Part shown: positions 1-5,598 of the stretch, piece after piece
How the letters are laid out: every line of letters begins with the position of its first letter
How positions within the stretch are numbered: the first letter of the stretch is position 1
From: Spirochaetia bacterium UBA5368
Lineage (GTDB): Bacteria > Spirochaetota > UBA4802 > UBA5368
Direction of reading: 5' to 3'
DNA: 5,598 nucleotides
Assembly: GCA_002407865.1 (NCBI GenBank)
Contig: DHPI01000085.1
Span: 13,682 to 19,279, forward strand
Notes under the pieces: generated by a model
What the model was told of the DNA's origin: nothing
Database searches by the model: none
What the model saw: the letters and a program-made list of their open reading frames with translations, nothing else
Translations under genes and position numbers: made by a program

Positions 1-636
1 AGGGAGGCCGTGCGTATCGCGTCGCGGATGCTGCTTGCATCGGGCACCACGTCGCCGCGCGTGGGCGGCGTCGGCGAATGCACCATCCACATCATCGAAG
101 ACGAATGCCAGGTCGAGGATCTCTGCCAGAAAATCGAAGCGATGTCAACCGACAACGCCCGATGGGAGTTTTTCAGGCGTGATGCGGCGATGCTGCGCGA
201 CGCCGACGCGGTGCTGCTCATTACGTCGCTGCGCTGCAAAACCGACCCCGCCGACACCAACTGCAATATGTGCGGCAGGCTCACGTGCGAATATCTCAAA
301 GAGGCCGAGAGCCTTCCGGAGGAGGCCGGCGTGGCCTACCGGGGCCCGCTGTGCATATTCCGGGCAAACAACATCTCCTACGCGGTGGACGGCATTGTAT
401 CGCAGGCGCGCAATCTCGGCATTGACTATGGCGTGTTCTGGTCGGCGGGGGCGGCCGCGATGCGCATGGGGATATTGCCGAAGAACACGGGCTTCGCGCT
501 GGCGGTGGCGATATCCATCACCGAAAAAAGTCCGTTCAGGGACATCCCGAAGAAGTACGAGGAGATCAACGAATCGACGATGAACGACCGCATCATCAAA
601 CGGTTGTGGCCGCAGTTCCGGTCGATTTACAGTTAA
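1..636 (+). CDS. DUF2148 ferredoxin-like protein, copy 1 (5' end cut by window edge)
   Basis: The protein looks like a DUF2148 family member (described as 'containing a ferredoxin domain'); its biochemical role is not established. Numbering from the GTG at 10, the cysteines C85, C88 and C93 form CX2CX4C, followed by C115 in a GPLC motif. This arrangement suits a [4Fe-4S] cluster and resembles the CGACGYxxC motif of the Fe-S domain in RnfB-type proteins. Further cysteines lie at 24, 33, 39 and 76. There is no signal peptide or membrane segment, so it is probably cytoplasmic. The frame is open to base 1, and residues coded before the GTG (R-E-A) align with the N-terminal helix of copy 2, which has about 15 more residues ahead. 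The real start is therefore probably upstream of the window. Copy 2 starts 16 bases after the stop, suggesting one operon. Family assignment is fairly confident; function is unknown. Confidence 0.8.
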   Translation, partial: REAVRIASRMLLASGTTSPRVGGVGECTIHIIEDECQVEDLCQKIEAMSTDNARWEFFRRDAAMLRDADAVLLITSLRCKTDPADTNCNMCGRLTCEYLKEAESLPEEAGVAYRGPLCIFRANNISYAVDGIVSQARNLGIDYGVFWSAGAAAMRMGILPKNTGFALAVAISITEKSPFRDIPKKYEEINESTMNDRIIKRLWPQFRSIYS

Positions 637-652
637 CAGGTGGAGGAACCAT

Positions 653-1306
653 ATGGCTGTACGTGAATTGAGTGAACTTATACAGAGCGGCCTCGACCGC
701 GCGGTCGAGCTCATGGCGGTGGCTGCCCACAATTCGTTCCGCTTTGGCGACCGTAATACGATAAAGCTGGTAAGCGTCGGGCGCGAGGACCTCGAGGAGA
801 TAGCCGAGTTCTGCTATTCGCTTGGCGACATGTCGCCGCTTGCCGCGCGCGACGGGCGCTTTGTGATGGAGCTGATCAAGGAGCCGTGCGCCCTGCTGCT
901 CATTGGCGATAAACGGAAGTCCGATTTCAATTACAACTGCGGGGCGTGCGGGTATCGCACCTGCGCCGAGCTGAACAGGGCCGAGGAGGTCGACTCGCTG
1001 ACCGCGCGCGGCCCGAGCTGCCAGTTCAAGAATATCAACCTGAATATCGCGGCCAATGCCGCCGCCGCGGCCGCGTGGAGGCTGGGATTGCATTGCCGGG
1101 TCTTCAGCACGCTCGCGTTTGCGGCCTTCGCGCTCAATAAGATCGAGGGCGTCGATCTCGTCGCCAGCGTTTCGGTGAGCGTCGCGAAACGGGACCCGTA
1201 TTTCAACAGGCACCAGTACTGGACCGACGAGTACTGGGACGAGATCTTCAAAAAGGAATTTCCCACGTTTACGCGGGGATTTATCGGCGCCGTTGAAGAC
1301 GATTAA
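653..1306 (+). CDS. DUF2148 ferredoxin-like protein, copy 2
   Basis: This 217-residue protein is a divergent paralogue of the preceding gene product. It shares the N-terminal RAV..A helix, a hydrophobic strand ALLLIG (residues 80-85) and the cysteine motif NCGACGYRTC (C96, C99, C104) followed by C123 in GPSC. It also shares an alanine-rich helix (133-141), a VSVSVAKRDPYF segment near 173-184 and an aromatic C-terminal region ending in FPTF. The cysteine set suits one [4Fe-4S] cluster, and CGACGYxxC is strikingly like the RnfB-type Fe-S domain. No export signal or membrane segment is visible. The ATG at 653 is supported by GGAGG at 642-646, six bases upstream, and the acyl-CoA ligase follows after 18 bases. 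An electron-transfer or Fe-S assembly role is plausible but inferred only; DUF2148 has no established reaction. Confidence 0.85.
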   Translation: MAVRELSELIQSGLDRAVELMAVAAHNSFRFGDRNTIKLVSVGREDLEEIAEFCYSLGDMSPLAARDGRFVMELIKEPCALLLIGDKRKSDFNYNCGACGYRTCAELNRAEEVDSLTARGPSCQFKNINLNIAANAAAAAAWRLGLHCRVFSTLAFAAFALNKIEGVDLVASVSVSVAKRDPYFNRHQYWTDEYWDEIFKKEFPTFTRGFIGAVEDD

Positions 1307-1324
1307 CGCAGGGAGGAAACGACT

Positions 1325-2938
1325 ATGGCGACAAAGGCCCATCTCAACCAGGTGATCGCATCGCACCTGGTGGAATTGCGGGCGGACGAAACGCCCGATA
1401 CACAGCTGTACATTTTCGAGCGCGGAGAGAACGGCGAGGACGCGCTTACCTACGCCGATCTCTATGAAAAGTCGAACAAAATAGCCCGCCTGTTGCTTGA
1501 TCACGGCATCGGGAAGGGTGACACGTTCGGCGTGTTTATGCGCAATTATCCGGAGTTTATATATTCGCTGCTGGCCGGCACCACGGTGGGCGCGATCATG
1601 GTGCCGATCGACCCGCGCAACCGCGGCGACCGGTTGAAGTATCTGCTTAACAACTGCAACGCGAAGGCGGTCATCACCGCCGGCGAGAGCCTTGAGTCTT
1701 TCGAGGAGATCGCCGATGGCATACCCTCGGTGAAGCTCGTCAGCGTGGCGTATCGGTCCGAACACGGCGTGCCCGTGTCGGACCGGTTTCACGCGTTGAA
1801 CGAAATACTTGACAGCCCGACATGGGAGCGCGTCGACCAGCAGATTATGGACGTGCGCCATCCCATGCAGATCATCTATACGTCGGGCACCACCGGCGAC
1901 CCGAAGGGGGTCACCATACGAAACAACCGCACGGGGCTGTTCAACATCCTCAACAGCATCGTGTGGAAGTATCAGAAAGACGATGTGCTCTACAACGGGT
2001 TGTCGCTCACACACGGGAACGCGCAGGCGGTTACGCTCTTTCCCGCGCTCGCGATGGGCATAAAGGCCGTGTTCAGTCCGCGCTTTACCAAGAGCCGCAT
2101 CTGGGATATTTGCCGCAAGTACGGCTGCACGTCGTTTTCGCTCCTCGGCGGGATGATGGCCGGCATCTGTAACGAGCCGGAAAAGCCGAACGACGCCGAC
2201 AATCCCGTGCGGGTGGTTATCAGCGCGGGTACGCCGGCGCCGCTCTGGGAATCGTTCGAGAAGCGCTTCAACGTGAATATCCTCGAGTGGTACGGCTCTG
2301 TCGAGGGCGGTTTCGCATACAAGCCCATCGGCAAGGGGCCGATCGGTTCGTTCGGCAAGCCGGTTCCCGGCGTGATGGAGTTCAAAATAGTTGATGACGA
2401 CGACAACCCGGTGCCGGCGGGGCAGACGGGCGAGCTCATCTGCCGCATGCTCAAGGGCGACACGAAGGTCGATTATATCGGCAAGCCGGAGGATTCAAAG
2501 GAAAAGACGCGGGGGGGATGGCTGCGCACTGGCGACATGGTGCACCGCGACGCCGAGGGCTGGTACTATTTCGACTTCCGCAAGGGGTCAGAGCTTCGAC
2601 GCGCCGGCGATTTTATCCAGCCGGAGTACGTGGAAACGGTCATTGGCCGGCACCCCGACGTGTCGGAGGTGTGCGTGTACGGTATCCCCGCGGCGTCGGG
2701 CGCTCCCGGTGAAAGCGACCTCGTGGCGGCGCTGTCGCCGTTCGACGATAGGCCGATCGATCCGAAATCCATATACGAGATGTGCAGGCGCGACCTCGAG
2801 GCGAACTTCATCCCGTCGTACCTGCAGGTGGTGGATGAAATACCGAAGACGGTCACGGAGAAGGCGCTTGCCCGCGTGCTGAAGGAGGCGTTTTTGAAGG
2901 GCGAGGGTTCGATTTACACATACGCTGATTTCAAATAA
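1325..2938 (+). CDS. AMP-forming acyl-CoA synthetase/ligase (CaiC-like)
   Basis: This 537-residue member of the ANL adenylating superfamily should convert a carboxylate, ATP and CoA to acyl-CoA, AMP and pyrophosphate through an acyl-adenylate. Visible motifs are the P-loop YTSGTTGDPKG (185-195), the adenine-site YGSVEGG (323-329; the usual Thr of YGxTE is V326), and GWLRTGD (398-404) with the ribose-binding Asp D404. The hinge region around R419/K420 leads to G428, and the C-terminal PKTVTEK (507-513) carries the probable catalytic lysine K513, with Glu replacing the usual Gly before it. Length and overall layout resemble crotonobetaine/carnitine-CoA ligase (CaiC) and related medium or aromatic acid ligases, but motifs alone do not give the substrate. 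The start is set by GGGAGG at 1311-1316, eight bases before the ATG. It is probably cytoplasmic and cotranscribed with the DUF2148 pair. Confidence 0.9.
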   Translation: MATKAHLNQVIASHLVELRADETPDTQLYIFERGENGEDALTYADLYEKSNKIARLLLDHGIGKGDTFGVFMRNYPEFIYSLLAGTTVGAIMVPIDPRNRGDRLKYLLNNCNAKAVITAGESLESFEEIADGIPSVKLVSVAYRSEHGVPVSDRFHALNEILDSPTWERVDQQIMDVRHPMQIIYTSGTTGDPKGVTIRNNRTGLFNILNSIVWKYQKDDVLYNGLSLTHGNAQAVTLFPALAMGIKAVFSPRFTKSRIWDICRKYGCTSFSLLGGMMAGICNEPEKPNDADNPVRVVISAGTPAPLWESFEKRFNVNILEWYGSVEGGFAYKPIGKGPIGSFGKPVPGVMEFKIVDDDDNPVPAGQTGELICRMLKGDTKVDYIGKPEDSKEKTRGGWLRTGDMVHRDAEGWYYFDFRKGSELRRAGDFIQPEYVETVIGRHPDVSEVCVYGIPAASGAPGESDLVAALSPFDDRPIDPKSIYEMCRRDLEANFIPSYLQVVDEIPKTVTEKALARVLKEAFLKGEGSIYTYADFK

Positions 2939-2940
2939 AA

Positions 2941-2965
2941 CGGCAGGGTATTGCCGATACTGCCG
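2941..2965 (+). terminator. Imperfect hairpin just after the ligase gene, possible terminator or mRNA 3' structure
   Basis: CGGCAG (2941-2946) pairs with CTGCCG (2960-2965), and TAT (2949-2951) pairs with ATA (2957-2959). There is a two-base GG bulge and a five-base TGCCG loop. It lies two bases after the ligase stop codon, where terminators are common, but no T-tract follows. A standard Rho-independent terminator is therefore weakly supported. An alternative shorter stem pairs GGCA (2942-2945) with TGCC (2952-2955), made possible by the direct repeat TGCCG at 2952 and 2961. Confidence 0.3.
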
Positions 2966-3029
2966 CCGCACACAGAATCGTTTCCGAATCCTCCTCCCAA
3001 CGGGGGATATGCGGGCGATATTTTAAAAG

Positions 3030-3043
3030 TCCCCTGCAGGGGA
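3030..3043. repeat. Perfect 14-base palindrome TCCCCTGCAGGGGA
   Basis: The sequence equals its own reverse complement. It is flanked by AAAAG on the left and TTT on the right, so as RNA it can form an eight-pair stem (3027-3034 with 3039-3046, one G-U pair) around a TGCA loop. A-tract, GC stem and T-tract together resemble a weak bidirectional terminator, but the T-run is only three bases. A dimeric regulator binding site or part of a dispersed repeat are alternatives. It sits 42 bases before the dehydrogenase ATG. A second GGGG at 3049-3052 could compete for pairing with CCCC at 3031-3034. Confidence 0.5.
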
Positions 3044-3085
3044 TTTAAGGGGCTGTGACAGCAATCCCTTATTACAGGAGGTTTT

Positions 3086-4324
3086 ATGGCATATCAAGAA
3101 CTTGACCTGACATTGACGGATGAACATATGCACCTCAAGGACGAAGTGCACCGCTTTTCGATGGAGGTGCTCAGGCCTGCGTCGCTTGAGCTTGACCGGC
3201 TCCCGCCGGAGGACGTTATCAAAAGGGAATCGATCTACTGGGACTGCATGTCGCGGATGTACCAGCAGGGATATCACACAGTGCTCATCTCCGACGAGTA
3301 CGGGGGACTCGGCCTTGACCCGCTTGGTGTGCACATCGTCTGGGAGGAAATCGCGTACGGCAGTGTCGGCTTTGCCGTATCGCTGGGGTGCAGCTGCTTC
3401 AACGCGTTTTACGCCTCGATGCTGGCGGACGATAAGCTTATCGACACGTTTATTACGCCGTTCGTGCGGTGCCGTGACGCGAGCGTGATGAGCTGCTGGG
3501 GCATTACCGAACCAGACCACGGCTCTGACATCCTGAGCCCCTCATCGACCTTCTTTCGGGACGCATCGATAACGCAGCAGGTGAAGGCGCGCAAGGAAAA
3601 CGGCGACTGGGTTATTAACGGACAGAAGTCGGCCTGGATTTCGAACGGGCCGGTGGCGTCCAACGTTTCGCTGTTTTTGAATCTCGAGCCGTCCCTGGGG
3701 ATTGCCGGCGGCGGCATCTGCCTGCTCGATCTCAACCAGAAGGGGATCAGCCGCGGGAGGCCCCTCAATAAAATAGGCCAGCGCGAGCTGCCGCAGGGGG
3801 AGATATTCTTCGACAATGCGGTGTGCCCGAAGGAATTCATGATCGTCGATCCGGAGAGCTACGAAGCGATGACCGAGCTGACGCTTGGCCACGCGAATGC
3901 GACAATGGGTGCGTACTTCACAGGGCTTGCGCAAGCCGCCTACGACATGGCGCTGCAGTACACGACTGAGCGTGTGCAGGGCGGCAAGCGGCTCTGTGAG
4001 CACCAGTGGGTGCAGAAAAAGCTCTTCGACATGTTTGTCAGGGTGGAGACCGCGCGCTCGTTTTCGCGCAGCGCCATGGTGTACAACATGAACACCACGC
4101 CGCCGGACGTAAAGTATTCAATTGCGTCAAAGGTGTACTGCACGCAGGCCGCCTTCGACGTGACCAACGACGCGGTGCAGCTTTTCGGCGGATACGGGCT
4201 CAGCAAGGAGCTTCCAATCGAGAAGCTTTTCAGGGACGCGCGTGCCGGCATGATCGAGGACGGATCGAATGATACGCTTGCCATGACCGCGGGCAACATG
4301 ATTATCAGGGAGGTGCTGGCGTGA
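3086..4324 (+). CDS. Acyl-CoA dehydrogenase family protein with Asp at the usual catalytic Glu position
   Basis: This FAD-dependent acyl-CoA dehydrogenase (412 residues) would oxidise an acyl-CoA to an enoyl-CoA and pass electrons to an electron-transfer flavoprotein or a similar acceptor. Family marks include GITEPDHGSD (139-148), GDWVINGQKSAWISNG (173-188), ERVQGGKRL (295-303), QLFGGYGLSKELPIEKLFRDAR (FAD and dimer region, 365-386) and a C-terminal IEDGSND. Aligned on RDAR with medium-chain enzymes, the catalytic Glu of the YEGT motif corresponds to D392, with E391 before it. No Glu is seen at the alternative helix-G position used by isovaleryl-CoA dehydrogenase (A270 there). The protein is about 30 residues longer than typical members, partly from extra residues between GSD and GDW. 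AGGAGG four bases before the ATG supports the start. The stop overlaps the thiolase start. The substrate is not determinable here. Confidence 0.9.
   Translation: MAYQELDLTLTDEHMHLKDEVHRFSMEVLRPASLELDRLPPEDVIKRESIYWDCMSRMYQQGYHTVLISDEYGGLGLDPLGVHIVWEEIAYGSVGFAVSLGCSCFNAFYASMLADDKLIDTFITPFVRCRDASVMSCWGITEPDHGSDILSPSSTFFRDASITQQVKARKENGDWVINGQKSAWISNGPVASNVSLFLNLEPSLGIAGGGICLLDLNQKGISRGRPLNKIGQRELPQGEIFFDNAVCPKEFMIVDPESYEAMTELTLGHANATMGAYFTGLAQAAYDMALQYTTERVQGGKRLCEHQWVQKKLFDMFVRVETARSFSRSAMVYNMNTTPPDVKYSIASKVYCTQAAFDVTNDAVQLFGGYGLSKELPIEKLFRDARAGMIEDGSNDTLAMTAGNMIIREVLA
4308..4313 (+). promoter_or_regulatory. Shine-Dalgarno of the thiolase gene, inside the dehydrogenase coding end
   Basis: GGGAGG lies seven bases before the GTG at 4321. 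It supports that GTG as the real start even though it overlaps the preceding stop by four bases (GTGA). The next in-frame ATG (residue 12) would remove the conserved thiolase N-terminal strand VYIIGVG, so it is less likely. Confidence 0.8.
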
Positions 4325-5562
4325 AAGAACCGGTCTATATCATCGGCGTGGGGATGATACGCTTTAACAAGTATCCCGACAAAAGCGTGCGCACCATGGC
4401 GGAGGAGGCCATCCGCCTTGTGTGTGCCGACGCCGGTATCGATTCGAAGGAGCTGCAGGCCGCGTTTTTTTCGAACACGTTCTGGGGGATGTTCGCCAGC
4501 CAGCATTCGATTCGCGGCCAGGTGGTGCTTCGCGGCATGGGAATCGACCGGATACCGGTTACGAATGTCGAAAACGCGTGCGCCGGCGCATCGACGGCCC
4601 TGCATCTCGCCTGCGCGGGCATACGCGCGGATATGTTCGATGTGGCGCTGACTGTCGGTTCCGAGAAGATAACCCATCCGAACAAGGCGATGTCGCTGGG
4701 GGCATACGCCTCGTGCATGGATGTGGAAAACTTCGAGCGCCACATACAGATGATAACCGACGTGGGGAAGACGTTCAAGATCGACATCCCCGGCGAATCG
4801 GGGGCGCCGGGCGAGGGGCGCAGCATCTTCATGGACGCCTACGCCATGGGGGCGCGGTGGCACATGGATCGCTTCGGCTCGACGCAGCGGCAGCTCGCTG
4901 TCATCTGCTCGAAAAACCATTTTCACGGATCGCTCAATTCCCTTGCCCAGTACCAGAATGCAATGACGGTCGAGGAGGTGCTTGCCGACAGGGCTGTCGC
5001 GTATCCGCTCACGCGCGCGATGTGCGCCCCGGTCGGTGACGGCGCGGCCGCGGCCATCGTGTGTTCGGAAAGATACCTGAAAAAGCTGAACGGCGTCAGG
5101 CCGGTTCGTATCCTCGCGTCGGTGATGGGGCAGGGCGCCGACAGGGGGCTCGACGATCCCGATATCGGCGAAAGGCTTTCGAAGCAGTTGTATAATGAAG
5201 CCGGTGTCGGTCCCGGTGATATCAGCCTGGCGGAGCTGCACGACGCGACGTCGTGGGGGGAACTGCACCAGACGGAGGCGATGGGATTCTGCCCTCTCGG
5301 CGAGGGCGGGCCGTATGCCGAATCGGGCGCCACTCGGCTTGGTGGAACGAAGCCGATCAACACCAGCGGCGGTCTCGAGTGCAGGGGGCATCCCATCGGC
5401 GCATCGGGGCTGGCGCAGATTTATGAACTGGTTACCCAGCTTCGCGGGCGCGCCGGTGCGCGGCAGGTTGAGGGGGCTCGTATTGGCCTTGCGGAAAACG
5501 GCGGCGGCAACATCGGCGTCGAGGAGGCGGCGATGTGCATCCACATTCTGGAGCGGGTGTAA
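4321..5562 (+). CDS. SCP2-like thiolase family protein (acetyl-CoA acetyltransferase type)
   Basis: This 413-residue thiolase-fold protein would cleave a 3-oxoacyl-CoA with CoA or run the reverse condensation. The N-terminal VYIIGVGMIRF (5-15) is typical of the family. The nucleophilic cysteine is C87 in ENACAGAS. H307 lies in ELHDAT, like the HDCF motif of SCP2 thiolases, and H357 lies in NTSGGLECRGHPIGASG. The C-terminal motif is LAENGGGNIG (390-399). Classical thiolases have CxGGG here and SCP2-type ones an HN motif; this protein has E391, so the second catalytic residue is changed. The GTG start overlaps the dehydrogenase stop by four bases, implying translational coupling and related function. 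Bacterial SCP2-like thiolases are often next to a DUF35 OB-fold partner, but the window ends too soon to see one. Family is confident; the exact reaction is not. Confidence 0.88.
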   Translation: MKEPVYIIGVGMIRFNKYPDKSVRTMAEEAIRLVCADAGIDSKELQAAFFSNTFWGMFASQHSIRGQVVLRGMGIDRIPVTNVENACAGASTALHLACAGIRADMFDVALTVGSEKITHPNKAMSLGAYASCMDVENFERHIQMITDVGKTFKIDIPGESGAPGEGRSIFMDAYAMGARWHMDRFGSTQRQLAVICSKNHFHGSLNSLAQYQNAMTVEEVLADRAVAYPLTRAMCAPVGDGAAAAIVCSERYLKKLNGVRPVRILASVMGQGADRGLDDPDIGERLSKQLYNEAGVGPGDISLAELHDATSWGELHQTEAMGFCPLGEGGPYAESGATRLGGTKPINTSGGLECRGHPIGASGLAQIYELVTQLRGRAGARQVEGARIGLAENGGGNIGVEEAAMCIHILERV

Positions 5563-5563
5563 T

Positions 5564-5573
5564 CCGCCGGCGG
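5564..5573. repeat. Ten-base palindrome CCGCCGGCGG after the thiolase stop
   Basis: A perfect GC-only palindrome starts one base after the TAA stop. It has no T-tract after it and could arise by chance in GC-rich DNA. It may contribute to a 3' structure, but the window ends 25 bases later. Confidence 0.25.
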
Positions 5574-5598
5574 GGTATACGTCGCGGGCGCGTCAAAG

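Larger units (their letters stand above)
2939..3085. other. 147-base intergenic region with several inverted repeats
   Basis: This is the only sizeable non-coding gap in the window, between the ligase stop and the dehydrogenase start. No credible small ORF or RNA gene was seen. It contains an imperfect hairpin at 2941-2965, a second possible hairpin at 2992-3007 (TCCTCC pairing with GGGGGA around a CAAC loop, one G-T pair), and a perfect palindrome at 3030-3043. It ends with AGGAGG at 3076-3081, four bases before the ATG of the dehydrogenase. No convincing -35/-10 pair was identified by eye. The gap could hold a terminator, a promoter with operator, or a copy of a dispersed repeat. Confidence 0.6.

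Noticed and set aside
1..12. AGGGAGG followed by GTG at 10, looking like a Shine-Dalgarno and start for the first gene
   Set aside because: Spacing is only two bases, and the codons before the GTG continue an N-terminal helix shared with the second copy. The GTG is more likely an internal valine of a gene that starts upstream of the window.
1050..1077. GCC/GCG-rich run in the second DUF2148 gene, possible simple repeat
   Set aside because: It encodes an alanine-rich helix in frame with mixed codons. It aligns with the corresponding helix of the first copy and is not a true tandem repeat.
596..2014. Long minus-strand open frame (472 codons) opposite the second DUF2148 gene and the ligase
   Set aside because: It lies opposite genes with clear family motifs, has no recognisable domain and is rich in Arg, His, Val and Ala, as expected for an antisense shadow in GC-rich DNA.
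2941..2956. Possible sigma-54 promoter (GG...GC elements in CGGCAGGGTATTGCCG)
   Set aside because: The spacing between GG and GC is nine bases, one short of the strict ten, and the sequence is better explained as part of the inverted repeat.
3940..5544. Long minus-strand open frame (534 codons) opposite the dehydrogenase end and the thiolase
   Set aside because: It is antisense to two well-supported genes, shows no family motif and has a shadow-like Arg/His-rich composition.

Overview
The window is a compact, single-strand (+) block of five genes from a fairly GC-rich bacterium. The left edge cuts the first gene, and only 36 bases follow the last. The gene content suggests an anaerobe that activates and oxidises carboxylic acids as CoA thioesters. 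It holds two DUF2148 ferredoxin-like Fe-S proteins (a family I associate mainly with anaerobic bacteria and archaea), an acyl-CoA ligase, an acyl-CoA dehydrogenase and an SCP2-like thiolase. A syntrophic or sulfate-reducing lineage (Desulfobacterota-like) would fit, but nothing in the sequence fixes the taxon.

Layout: bases 1-636 and 653-1306 encode two divergent DUF2148 paralogues, each with a CX2CX4C...GPxC cysteine motif. Bases 1325-2938 encode a 537-residue AMP-forming acyl-CoA ligase of the CaiC-like type. A 147-base gap (2939-3085) holds several inverted repeats, including a perfect 14-base palindrome. Bases 3086-4324 encode a 412-residue acyl-CoA dehydrogenase, and bases 4321-5562 a 413-residue thiolase whose GTG start overlaps the dehydrogenase stop. 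Genes 1-3 are 16-18 bases apart, each downstream one with a strong Shine-Dalgarno. Genes 4-5 are translationally coupled. The structured gap may separate two transcription units or modulate one.

Proposed joint role (inference): the ligase makes an acyl-CoA from a free acid, the dehydrogenase introduces a double bond, and the thiolase cleaves a 3-oxoacyl-CoA downstream (or condenses in reverse). The DUF2148 pair could pass electrons or assist a redox or Fe-S step, but the family has no established function that I know of. The hydratase and 3-hydroxyacyl-CoA dehydrogenase needed for a full beta-oxidation round, and any electron-transfer flavoprotein, are absent from the window.

The most interesting details are the tandem DUF2148 pair beside acyl-CoA genes, an Asp in place of the usual catalytic Glu in the dehydrogenase, and an AENGGG motif in the thiolase where classical thiolases carry a catalytic Cys and SCP2-type enzymes a His. 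No RNA genes, CRISPR arrays, insertion sequences or attachment sites were seen.
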